64,000 nucleotides of DNA, taken from NCBI RefSeq assembly GCF_021533215.1, contig NZ_JAJNKA010000012.1:62001-126000 (forward strand), given 5' to 3'. Position numbers and translations under genes: made by a program. Positions 36,962-44,936 of this stretch are shown here, in pieces. Each line of letters opens with the position of its first letter. Position 1 is the stretch's first letter. The notes under the pieces are model-generated. The model saw only the letters and a list, made by a program, of their open reading frames with translations, was not told where the DNA came from and searched no databases. The stretch comes from Portibacter lacus (GTDB taxonomy: Bacteria; Bacteroidota; Bacteroidia; Chitinophagales; Saprospiraceae).

Positions 36962-38168
36962 TGCCCTCTTTCTGCTAACCCATATTGTTATGGGGCAAAG
37001 CAGTTCTTATCTAACTCAGCTAGGAGTAGAAGATAAATTGTACTCAGATGTATTCAAGAAGGATAAGACTATTTGGGTTCATATGCCTGCCGATTATGAA
37101 GAAGGTAATGGGGTGGTTTATCCAGTTGTGTTCTTGCTAGATGGTGGAGTTTTCTTGCCTCAGCTGGCAAGTATCTTACATGCAGAGTCTCCTGGATTTA
37201 TGCCAGAAATGATCATGGTAGGGATTTCTAATCGAGAAAACCGAACATTGGATCTCACAACTTCTAAAGTGGACTTGCCGTATATTTCCGCTTCAGGAGG
37301 TGCTGCTGATTTTTCAGAATTTATTATTACGGAACTTATCCCTTACATTGACAAAAATTATCCGACGACACCTTATAGGACGCTAATCGGGCATTCCTAT
37401 GGCGGACTTTTCACCTTGAATATGATGTTGCGGCATACTAATCAATTTAGAAATTATCTAGTAATAGATCCGTCGCTCGACTGGGATCAGCAAAAGTTTT
37501 TCAAGGAGTTAATGTCAGAGCTGGATCAGTTGCCATTTAAGAATACAAGTTTATACCTCGGAATAGCGAATGAGATTCCGAGATTTAGTGATGAATTAAC
37601 GCTAGAAACGGTCGTTAATGATCGCTCTGATTTTAGTCTTAACATTAGATCGAATCTTGAGTTTGCGAATTTAGCGGAGAAGATGGAGTCAGAGGAGTTT
37701 AGATTTGGGTGGAAGTTTTATGAGGATGAATTGCACGGTACCATTCCTTTAATTTCGATGTTTGATGGTCTGAAGTGGATGTTTGATTGGTATACCATCC
37801 AGTCGCCATCTAAGTTTAATCATCCAGAAACACCTATCGATGAATTAATCACGATGATAGAAGATCGCACAAAGATGCTATCTGATCATTTTGGATATCC
37901 TGTATATGGATTTCCTGAAGACTTATTAGATATGCTGGGACATATGAATCTGGAGATGGGAATGCCTGAAAAGTCCTATAAGTTTTTCAAGATTAATCAG
38001 AAGTATTACCCAGAGCATGAAAATGTCTACAGTTCGATGGCTGATTATTACATTTCTATTAAATCGTATGAACGGGCGATATTAGAAACGGAAAAAGCAT
38101 ATGAAATAAGTGGAAATGAGGAATTTAAAGAAAAAATTAAGCGGATCAAGTCGATGAATAAAAAATGA
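36936..38168 (+). CDS. Exported alpha/beta-hydrolase (esterase D/Fes-like) with C-terminal TPR-like helices
   Basis: This is a 410-residue protein. The signal peptide is MKNRAPIFFALFLLTHIVMGQ. The esterase domain (about 25-290) contains the nucleophile elbow LIGHSYGGLF (Ser154), preceded by YPVVFLLDGG and IPYIDKNYP. The likely catalytic His is in DELHGTIPLISM. This is the family of IroE/Fes-type siderophore esterases and related enzymes, so a real substrate cannot be named. The last ~80 residues (MGMPEKSYKFFKINQKYYPEH, then SSMADYYISIKSYERAI) are TPR-like. The start lies within a terminator-like hairpin of the preceding gene, an unusual overlap. Confidence 0.87.
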   Translation: MKNRAPIFFALFLLTHIVMGQSSSYLTQLGVEDKLYSDVFKKDKTIWVHMPADYEEGNGVVYPVVFLLDGGVFLPQLASILHAESPGFMPEMIMVGISNRENRTLDLTTSKVDLPYISASGGAADFSEFIITELIPYIDKNYPTTPYRTLIGHSYGGLFTLNMMLRHTNQFRNYLVIDPSLDWDQQKFFKELMSELDQLPFKNTSLYLGIANEIPRFSDELTLETVVNDRSDFSLNIRSNLEFANLAEKMESEEFRFGWKFYEDELHGTIPLISMFDGLKWMFDWYTIQSPSKFNHPETPIDELITMIEDRTKMLSDHFGYPVYGFPEDLLDMLGHMNLEMGMPEKSYKFFKINQKYYPEHENVYSSMADYYISIKSYERAILETEKAYEISGNEEFKEKIKRIKSMNKK

Positions 38169-38197
38169 GGGGCAAGACTGAAAATTCAGCTCGCCCC
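38169..38197. terminator. Hairpin between convergent genes
   Basis: GGGGC and GCCCC enclose the inner pair CTGAA/TTCAG with small internal mismatches. It sits directly after the esterase stop and 29 bases after the Hsp20 stop on the other strand. No long T run follows, so it may be only a weak bidirectional terminator. Confidence 0.5.
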
Positions 38198-38225
38198 CAT
38201 CTATTACCAAAACCCATAAAGATTC

Positions 38226-38639
38226 TTACTTAATTGCGATCTCTATCGCCTCTTTTTCTTTCGCCTCTTCTTTCTTGTCTAACGAAATGGTTAGGATTCC
38301 GTTATTGTATTCCGCTGAAATTTGATCTTTATTTACCGTTTTTGGTAAGAAAAATCTTCGTTTAAACGATTCGTAGTTAAATTCTCTTCTTGTAAACTTT
38401 CCGTCTTCAGATTCTACTTCATTTTTTACGTCAGCGCCTACTATTAAGTGGTTTTTATCCACTTTAATGGTAAAATTTTCCTTCTCTAATCCAGGCGTTG
38501 CGAATGAAATAATGAACTTCTCATCAAGTTCAACAATATTTGCCGCTGGTTGGTTCACAGTATAATCAGTTCCTATAAAATCTGAAATAGATCTATTGAA
38601 TATTTCATCGCCGAATGGCTTAACTCTTTTTAAATACAT
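38226..38639 (-). CDS. Hsp20/alpha-crystallin small heat-shock protein (second copy)
   Basis: This 137-residue holdase chaperone has an alpha-crystallin domain over about 33-125. The conserved FATPGLEKENFTIKVDKNHLIV, FNYESFKRRFFLPKTV and the A-x-x-x-NGILTI signature (SAEYNNGILTISL) are all present. The charged end KKEEAKEKEAIEIAIK is typical. It lies 65 bases downstream of another Hsp20 gene on the same strand and is clearly a paralogue, so hetero-oligomers are possible. It is probably transcribed from the upstream Hsp20 promoter. Confidence 0.95.
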   Translation of the reverse strand: MYLKRVKPFGDEIFNRSISDFIGTDYTVNQPAANIVELDEKFIISFATPGLEKENFTIKVDKNHLIVGADVKNEVESEDGKFTRREFNYESFKRRFFLPKTVNKDQISAEYNNGILTISLDKKEEAKEKEAIEIAIK

Positions 38640-38704
38640 GATATATAGTTTTTTAACTTTTTTCTAAAATGGGAGGTGCACTTGTGGCACCTCATTATTA
38701 TTGA

Positions 38705-39145
38705 TTAGCCTATGGTTATTTCCTTAGGGCCATTGTCGATATCTTCTTTTCTCTTGCCGATATGGATGGTTAAGACACCATTTTTAAGGGTCGCATCAAT
38801 GGTAGAAACATCTACCGTTTCTGGTAACTTGAAAGTTCTAGAAAAAGTACCGTACTTGAATTCTGTTAGCTTATAAGTTGAATCTTGCTCCACTTCTTTT
38901 TCAGCTGACATGGTGAGTACGTTTTTTTCAACTTTTACTTTAATGTCTTCTTTCTCCATTCCTGGGACAGCTAGATAAATCTCGAATCTATCTTTGAATT
39001 CTTTTACGTTCGCTGATGGTTGAGAATATTTGTTCTTTTTCTCATCAACTGCATGATTAATTGTTGTGTTAAAAATCTCGTTTAAAACACGATCAATTTG
39101 TGGGAAGATTTCAGCTCCTGACTTGTTATTTTTTGTTGTATACAT
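38705..39145 (-). CDS. Hsp20/alpha-crystallin small heat-shock protein (first copy)
   Basis: This 146-residue small heat-shock protein has an alpha-crystallin domain over about 42-135: LAVPGMEKEDIKVKVEKNVL, FKYGTFSRTFKLPETV and ATLKNGVLTIHI. The N-terminus MYTTKNNKSGAEIFPQIDRV is short, as in most Bacteroidota members. It is the first gene of an Hsp20 pair. Its upstream region holds palindromic TGCC/TGGC and TGACA elements that may be heat-shock control sites. Confidence 0.95.
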   Translation of the reverse strand: MYTTKNNKSGAEIFPQIDRVLNEIFNTTINHAVDEKKNKYSQPSANVKEFKDRFEIYLAVPGMEKEDIKVKVEKNVLTMSAEKEVEQDSTYKLTEFKYGTFSRTFKLPETVDVSTIDATLKNGVLTIHIGKRKEDIDNGPKEITIG

Positions 39146-39241
39146 GATATTAATTTTTTTTGTTTGATTTACTAGTTAATAATCAATCGATGTACCAAAG
39201 CAGGAATTAGGTCAAAGTGGCTGAAAACGGCTGTAAAAGCA

Positions 39242-39284
39242 TGACATAAAGGCACTTTATCTTAAATCAATATGCCAAAATGGC
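39242..39284 (-). promoter_or_regulatory. Candidate stress-regulatory region of the hsp20 pair
   Basis: About 100 bases upstream of the first Hsp20 start lie TGACATAAAGGCA (39242-39254) and the inverted repeat TGCCAAAATGGC (39273-39284). They share the TG(A/C)CA / GGCA look expected of a dimeric regulator site. The rest of the 390-base divergent gap (39146-39535) shows only a -7-like box for the DUF4837 gene. Assignment to heat-shock control is inferred from position. Confidence 0.35.
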
Positions 39285-39522
39285 GGTCTAAGTTGGTGTT
39301 TCTTTGATTGGTCGGAAGGGGAGCTATGATTTTTTGAACATAAAGGAGGGTTAGTTAATGATGATAAATCAAAAATTGACCTAAATAATCACCAAGCAGA
39401 ACAGCATCTATTTCAAATTTATTCTAGAGAAGGAGTGTCAATTCAGTAAGTCTATAAAAGATAATATGCTACACACCAAAAGGTGTACTTGTAACATCTA
39501 TAGAAGAACAGTAATTATTTAC

Positions 39523-39530
39523 TAATTTTG
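39523..39530 (+). promoter_or_regulatory. TAATTTTG -7-like box very close to the DUF4837 start
   Basis: TAATTTTG fits TAnnTTTG and ends only five bases before the ATG at 39536. If it is used, the transcript would be leaderless or nearly so. Confidence 0.35.
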
Positions 39531-39535
39531 TATTT

Positions 39536-40615
39536 ATGAAAGCAAGTAACATCATCATATATATTTCTTTAATTATTCTGGCCTTTTCATGTAGTGAAGA
39601 GTTCCAAAATAAACTAAAGTCGAACCCTAATGCTTTAGGAACAGCTAATCAAGTGGTCGTGATTGCAGACCAAGATCTTTGGGATGGCATCGTTGGAGAT
39701 ACTTTTAGGATGCTTTATGAAGCGGCCTATCCGATGCTTCCGAGGCCGGAATCCATATTTGACTTGAAACATTATACACCGAATGACTTAGAAGCTGGTC
39801 CATTACGTAAAGAGTTAAGAACTTATTTGTTTTTAGCTGACTTGAGCAACCCGAATTCACCTACAGTCCAGTCTGTTGCTAGGGATTTAGGGGAAGAAAA
39901 GATTATGACCATAAAAAAGGAAGGTGTTAAAAACACAACAGTGGGAAGAGATAAGTGGGCTATGGGTCAATTAATGCTTTATGTGGTAGGAGAAGATCAA
40001 GAAAAATTGATAGAGAACATTACCAAAAGTTTTCCGTCTATAAGCAAGAAGGTTTATCAGCATGATTATAAACAAATTAAAGGGTACACTTTTGCAGCAG
40101 GTTATAACAAAGCTATTTCGAGTGAGATAGAGGAGAAGCTCGGAGTCAAGGTTCAGGTTCCAGCAGATTACATTAAAGCACTTTGGGACGAAGAGGAAAA
40201 GTTGATGTGGATCAGAAAAGAGACTTCAGAATCGACCTTTGGTATGGTGTTGAAATCCTTAAGCTATGAAAGTGAAGACCAGCTTTCTAAGGAGTTTCTG
40301 AAAGAACAAGTGAATCAGTTTGGGAAAGATTATGTGAAGACTAATACTGAGGGATCTTATATGGTAGTGAATGACGAAGATCTACCTCTTTACACGAATA
40401 CCATTGAAATAAATGGTCAATACGCTTATGAAATGCGTGGAATTTGGGAAACGACTAAAGATTACATGGGTGGGCCATTCTTCGCTTATGTAATTATCGA
40501 TAAATCTCAGAAGAAGTTACTGTTTATCTTAGACTTCTTAATGGCACCAGGAAAAGAGAAAAGAGACTTAATGCAGCAAATGGAATTGATGACGAATACG
40601 GTCGAGTTTTTATAA
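39536..40615 (+). CDS. DUF4837-family lipoprotein
   Basis: This 359-residue lipoprotein has the signal MKASNIIIYISLIILAFSC (Cys19), followed by acidic Ser-Glu-Glu, which in Bacteroidota can act as a surface-export signal. The mature part matches DUF4837 in layout: VVVIADQDLWDGIVGDTFRML, LPRPESIFDLKHYTP, then a long mixed region with LWIRKETSESTFGMVL and a final PGKEKRDLMQQMELM. Function is unknown for the family. The gene is divergent from the hsp20 pair and convergent with carB, with a shared terminator at 40661. Confidence 0.85.
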   Translation: MKASNIIIYISLIILAFSCSEEFQNKLKSNPNALGTANQVVVIADQDLWDGIVGDTFRMLYEAAYPMLPRPESIFDLKHYTPNDLEAGPLRKELRTYLFLADLSNPNSPTVQSVARDLGEEKIMTIKKEGVKNTTVGRDKWAMGQLMLYVVGEDQEKLIENITKSFPSISKKVYQHDYKQIKGYTFAAGYNKAISSEIEEKLGVKVQVPADYIKALWDEEEKLMWIRKETSESTFGMVLKSLSYESEDQLSKEFLKEQVNQFGKDYVKTNTEGSYMVVNDEDLPLYTNTIEINGQYAYEMRGIWETTKDYMGGPFFAYVIIDKSQKKLLFILDFLMAPGKEKRDLMQQMELMTNTVEFL

Positions 40616-40660
40616 GGTATAGTTAAGAAAAAGGCGATTTAATTAATGGCCACACAATAA

Positions 40661-40700
40661 AAAAAGAGCCTGTCTTGTATGAAGATAGGCTCTTTTATTT
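40661..40700. terminator. Bidirectional terminator between the DUF4837 gene and carB
   Basis: AAAAGAGCCTGTCTT pairs with AAGATAGGCTCTTTT around a five-base loop, with one G-T pair. It is flanked by an A run on the left and a T run on the right, so it can serve both convergent genes. Confidence 0.88.
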
Positions 40701-40743
40701 TTTATAAGCACGTCGATAAAGCGAGTACTTTTATGTTTAAATC

Positions 40744-43563
40744 TTAATTCGTCAAATACATACTTCTGTTTCGATCTAATTCTCTAAAGAAAGGATCTTT
40801 TAAGTCTTTTATAAAACGAATCGCCTCACCGGTTGATTTCATCTCAGGCCCTAATTGTTTATCTACATTCGGGAACTTATCAAATGAGAATACTGGAACC
40901 TTAATAGCGTAGCCTTCTAGTTTTTTGTCAATTTCGAAATCCTTAATTTTCTTAGTGCCCATCATAACATGTGTTGCAATTCTAAGGAAAGGAACTTGAT
41001 ATGCCTTCGCAATAAATGGAGTAGTTCTAGAAGCTCTAGGATTCGCTTCGATCACATATACGTGATCATCTTTTATTGCAAATTGTATATTTATTAGTCC
41101 TCTGATATTAAGCGCTTTCGCAAGTTTCTCAGTATAGATCACCATTGTTTCGATGGCCTTGTGAGAAAGACTGTATGTAGGTAGCATTGCTGAGCTATCT
41201 CCAGAGTGGATACCTGCTGGTTCGATGTGCTCCATGATTCCCATAACGTGAACTTGCTCTCCATCGTAGATGGCATCAATTTCCGCCTCTTTCGCTCTTT
41301 CTAGGAACTGATCTATTAAAACTTTATTATCTGGCATGTGCTTGAAAATAGTAAGCACTTGTTTTTCTAATTCTTCATCATTAATAACGATCTTCATTCT
41401 TTGTCCACCTAGAACATAAGAAGGTCTTACCAATACTGGATAAGTTACACGAGCAGCAATTTCTATTGCTTGATCAGCATCATCTGCAACTCCGTATTCT
41501 GGATAAGGAATGTTAAGATCTTTAAGTAAATCCGAGAAGCGTCCACGATCTTCTGCAAGATCCATATCATCGAATTGTGTTCCGATTATTTTTATGCCTC
41601 TTTCCTTGAACTTCTCTGCTAATTTTAATGCAGTCTGACCTCCCAACTGGACAATTACACCTTCTGGTTGTTCTAGTTCAATGATTTCCTCAATATGTTC
41701 CCAGAAGACAGGTTCGAAATAAAGCTTATCTGCGATATCAAAGTCAGTAGAAACTGTTTCAGGATTACAATTAATCATGATCGCTTCGTATCCAGCTTCT
41801 TTAATTGCCATTAACCCGTGAACGCAACAGTAGTCAAATTCTATTCCTTGCCCGATTCGATTTGGTCCAGAACCTAGTACGATAATTTTCTTCTTATCTG
41901 GTGTAGGAATACTTTCATTTTCCTTATCAAATGTCGAATAGAAATATGGTGTCTGTGCTTCGAATTCTGCCGCACAAGTATCTACCATTTTATAGGTTCT
42001 ACGGACATTTAGTGACTTCCTGTGATTTGTTACCTGATCTTCTCCCACACGCATTAACCACGCAATTTGGGCATCTGAATAACCTAGTTCTTTGATTTCT
42101 CTCAGGAATTCTTCTGAGATATCTTCAGGAACATTTAATCGCTGAATTCTTTCTTCTATTTTAACGAGCCTTTTGATTTGCTTTAAGAACCAAGGATCTA
42201 TTTTGGTCAATTTTTGGACAGTATTCAAAGGAACGCCAAGTCTTAAAGCATCTTTTACTCTGTATATTCTATCATCTCCTGCTCTTTCTAATCTAGTCAG
42301 AATATCTTCTGTTCTGATCCACTCTTTTTTATCTGCTCCTAGACCACTTCTATTGTTTTCTTGAGACTGACATGCTTTTTGCATCGCTTCTAGAAAGTTA
42401 CGACCGATTGCCATTACTTCACCTACTGATTTCATCTGCAGGCCAAGAACTGGATCTGAGCCGTGAAATTTCTCGAAATTCCATCGTGGCATTTTTACGA
42501 TAACATAATCTAATGTTGGTTCGAATAAGGCTGAAGTGGTTTTAGTAATTTGATTTTTGAGCTCATCTAAGTTATATCCGATGGCCAATTTTGCAGCAAT
42601 CTTCGCAATAGGATACCCTGTTGCTTTAGAAGCTAGTGCCGATGATCTGGAAACTCTTGGATTTATTTCTATGCAAATTAACTTCTCCGTAACGGGATCT
42701 TGTGCGAATTGCACATTACATCCACCTGCGAAGTTCCCCATAGATCTCATCAGCTGAATTGCATCGTTACGCATTTGCTGGTAAGCCGTATCACTAAGTG
42801 TCATCGCCGGAGCAACCGTAATGGAATCTCCTGTATGGATTCCCATAGGGTCTAAGTTCTCGACGGTACAAATAATAACAACATTATCATTCGAATCTCT
42901 TAAGAGCTCTAATTCAAATTCTTTCCAACCCAATACCGCTTTTTCAACCAATACTTCGTGCGTCGGAGAAGCGTTCAGACCTCTTCTCAAAGCCTCGTCG
43001 AATTCTTCTTTATGCATTACGAATCCTCCACCAGTTCCTCCTAGAGTATAAGAAGGTCTGATTACTAATGGGTAACCAATTTTCTGAGCAGCTTCTTTCC
43101 CTTCTAAGAAAGAGTTCGCGATAAAAGAAGGAGCGACATGTTGACCAAGTTTGATCACATGTTGTTTAAAATCTTCTCTATTTTCAGCGAGTTCGATGGC
43201 TTCTAGGTCTACACCTATCATACGAACACCATACTTTTCCCAGATTCCTAACTTACCAGTTTCGATGGCCAAGTTTAGTGCAGTTTGTCCACCCATCGTA
43301 GGGAGCACGGCATCTATTTGGCGCTCTTCAAGTATCTCTTCGATACTTTCAGGTGTTAGTGGTTTTAGATATATGTGATCTGCAGTAACAGGATCGGTCA
43401 TTATGGTTGCTGGATTAGAATTGATCAAGCTGACTTCAATTCCTTCTTCTCTTAAGGAGCGAGAAGCTTGGGATCCTGAATAATCAAATTCACAAGCTTG
43501 ACCAATAATAATTGGTCCACTTCCAATAATTAGTACTGATTTAATCGAATTGTCTCTAGGCAT
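40744..43563 (-). CDS. carB: Carbamoyl-phosphate synthase large subunit lacking the C-terminal MGS-like domain
   Basis: This 939-residue enzyme makes carbamoyl phosphate for pyrimidines and arginine. Both ATP-grasp halves are present: the first opens SVLIIGSGPIIIGQACEFDYSGSQA and the second KIIVLGSGPNRIGQGIEFDYCCVHG, each followed by NPATI/NPETVSTD and its GGQTALNLA/GGQTALKLA step. The chain stops at FRELDRNRSMYLTN, about 130 residues short of the usual ~1070. The allosteric methylglyoxal-synthase-like domain that binds UMP and ornithine is therefore absent. A terminator follows within 50 bases, so this is a true end and not a frameshift. carA is not adjacent. Confidence 0.96.
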   Translation of the reverse strand: MPRDNSIKSVLIIGSGPIIIGQACEFDYSGSQASRSLREEGIEVSLINSNPATIMTDPVTADHIYLKPLTPESIEEILEERQIDAVLPTMGGQTALNLAIETGKLGIWEKYGVRMIGVDLEAIELAENREDFKQHVIKLGQHVAPSFIANSFLEGKEAAQKIGYPLVIRPSYTLGGTGGGFVMHKEEFDEALRRGLNASPTHEVLVEKAVLGWKEFELELLRDSNDNVVIICTVENLDPMGIHTGDSITVAPAMTLSDTAYQQMRNDAIQLMRSMGNFAGGCNVQFAQDPVTEKLICIEINPRVSRSSALASKATGYPIAKIAAKLAIGYNLDELKNQITKTTSALFEPTLDYVIVKMPRWNFEKFHGSDPVLGLQMKSVGEVMAIGRNFLEAMQKACQSQENNRSGLGADKKEWIRTEDILTRLERAGDDRIYRVKDALRLGVPLNTVQKLTKIDPWFLKQIKRLVKIEERIQRLNVPEDISEEFLREIKELGYSDAQIAWLMRVGEDQVTNHRKSLNVRRTYKMVDTCAAEFEAQTPYFYSTFDKENESIPTPDKKKIIVLGSGPNRIGQGIEFDYCCVHGLMAIKEAGYEAIMINCNPETVSTDFDIADKLYFEPVFWEHIEEIIELEQPEGVIVQLGGQTALKLAEKFKERGIKIIGTQFDDMDLAEDRGRFSDLLKDLNIPYPEYGVADDADQAIEIAARVTYPVLVRPSYVLGGQRMKIVINDEELEKQVLTIFKHMPDNKVLIDQFLERAKEAEIDAIYDGEQVHVMGIMEHIEPAGIHSGDSSAMLPTYSLSHKAIETMVIYTEKLAKALNIRGLINIQFAIKDDHVYVIEANPRASRTTPFIAKAYQVPFLRIATHVMMGTKKIKDFEIDKKLEGYAIKVPVFSFDKFPNVDKQLGPEMKSTGEAIRFIKDLKDPFFRELDRNRSMYLTN

Positions 43564-43589
43564 TCCGGATAGGATTTATCAAGTTCGCG

Positions 43590-43597
43590 CAAATATA
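43590..43597 (-). promoter_or_regulatory. TATATTTG -7 box of carB
   Basis: On the minus strand TATATTTG matches TAnnTTTG, 26 bases upstream of the carB ATG. No clear -33 TTTG is seen. The remaining gap (43598-43871) is AT-rich with several ATTAAT blocks and no gene. Confidence 0.5.
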
Positions 43598-43856
43598 TGT
43601 TGAAAAAGATAAAATGAGGAATTAGGTGGAATTAAATAACTTGAATTATTATTTTAATTTTCGTGGAAAAGGGTGGATAGCCCTGACTGTATTAACTTTG
43701 TGACTAATTATTAATCCTGCATAAAATTGATTAATCTTTTATGAAATTCATTAATAAAGGTGTGAAAAATTGAAATTTTAAATATTTGTATCAGATGATC
43801 GTACAATAGTATAAAGTTTGCCTAGTAATTTTGTCATTTTATAAATCCCTTTTTTT

Positions 43857-43864
43857 TAGATTTG
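43857..43864 (+). promoter_or_regulatory. TAGATTTG -7-like box before the dehydrogenase gene
   Basis: TAGATTTG ends seven bases before the ATG at 43872, and TTTG stands at 43830-43833, a spacing of 23 bases, slightly longer than usual. If used, it would give an almost leaderless message. Confidence 0.35.
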
Positions 43865-43871
43865 CCGAACT

Positions 43872-44825
43872 ATGAAAAAAGTCCTAATTACTGATGGTGT
43901 TCATCCTTCTATTATTAAAGCAATAGAGCAATTAGATTTCGAAGTTACTTATATTCCTAAAATGGCCTATGAAAAATTGGGACCGATCATAAGTGAATAT
44001 GAAGGCATCATTATTAATAGCAAGATCATTATGAATAAAGCAATGATCGATAGAGCTGAAAAACTTCATTTCATAGGAAGATTAGGATCCGGATTGGATA
44101 TCATTGATTTAGAATATGCAGCGGAGAAAAACATAGAAGTCATTAGTGCTCCAGAAGGGAATTGTAACGCAGTAGGAGAGCATGCGATGGGAATGTTGCT
44201 TGCACTTGCTAATAATATGCTAAGAGCTGATGCAGAAGTTAGATCGTTTAAGTGGAATAGAGAGAAGAATCGAGGATTTGAACTAGAGGGCAGAAATGTT
44301 GGAATCATTGGATATGGACATACTGGTCCAGCATTCGCAGAAAAATTGCAAGGATTTAGGTGCAATATATTTGCGTACGACAAGTATAGAAAGCATTTTG
44401 GTGATGAAAAGCGTTTAATTAAAGAAGCCAGCCTAGAAGAAATAAAGGAAAAGTGTGAAATTATAAGTATCCACTTACCACTAACACCAGAAACCAAGTA
44501 TTTTGTTGATCTCAAGTTCATAGATGAATGTAAGAACAACCCCATAATTATCAATACCTCCCGTGGGAAGATTTTAAAGATTGATGATTTGATATCTGCT
44601 TTAGAAGCAGGAAAAGTAAAGGGGGCTTGCTTAGATGTATTTGAGAATGAGAAAACCCAGACATTTACTGCGGCAGAAAAGGAGATGTATGGAAGATTGT
44701 ATGAGTTTGAAAATGTGATTTTGTCACCACATATAGCAGGGTGGACGAAAGAATCAAAGAAGAAGATTGCTTTGACTTTAATTCGTAAAATTCAAGCACA
44801 TATGAATAAGAGGGGAGACAAATAG
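43872..44825 (+). CDS. D-2-hydroxyacid dehydrogenase (SerA/phosphoglycerate-dehydrogenase-like)
   Basis: This 317-residue NAD-dependent dehydrogenase of the D-isomer 2-hydroxyacid family has an N-terminal flavodoxin-like half and a Rossmann motif VGIIGYGHTGPAFAEKL (Gly147, Gly149, Gly152). The catalytic set is visible as Arg in INTSRGKIL, Glu in LDVFENEK and His in LSPHIAGWT. The length fits the short form without an ACT domain. It could be a 3-phosphoglycerate dehydrogenase for serine, but the substrate cannot be fixed from sequence, and no serC neighbour is present. Confidence 0.9.
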   Translation: MKKVLITDGVHPSIIKAIEQLDFEVTYIPKMAYEKLGPIISEYEGIIINSKIIMNKAMIDRAEKLHFIGRLGSGLDIIDLEYAAEKNIEVISAPEGNCNAVGEHAMGMLLALANNMLRADAEVRSFKWNREKNRGFELEGRNVGIIGYGHTGPAFAEKLQGFRCNIFAYDKYRKHFGDEKRLIKEASLEEIKEKCEIISIHLPLTPETKYFVDLKFIDECKNNPIIINTSRGKILKIDDLISALEAGKVKGACLDVFENEKTQTFTAAEKEMYGRLYEFENVILSPHIAGWTKESKKKIALTLIRKIQAHMNKRGDK

Positions 44826-44936
44826 AGGATTTATTAAGATAAAAGATGATTAATCTCATTACTCTTTGTAGTAGTGAAAATGAAAATGCTATTTTTGTTT
44901 TTGCTTTTTTTACTAAGAAGCTATAATTAGGAATTT

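Noticed and set aside
8330-39390. Recurrent AAATTGACCTAAA-like strings (for example near 8337, 13731, 15883, 26432, 39373)
   Set aside because: Most copies are inside genes and encode Ile-Asp-Leu in varying context; they look like codon-use coincidence rather than a site.
40600-40744. carB shortened by frameshift
   Set aside because: No continuation of the missing domain is encoded downstream in any frame, and a bidirectional terminator follows within 50 bases.
44066-44554. 162-codon open frame on the minus strand inside the dehydrogenase gene
   Set aside because: It lies entirely antisense to a well-supported Rossmann enzyme and has low-complexity Ser/Phe/Leu content with no motif or signal.
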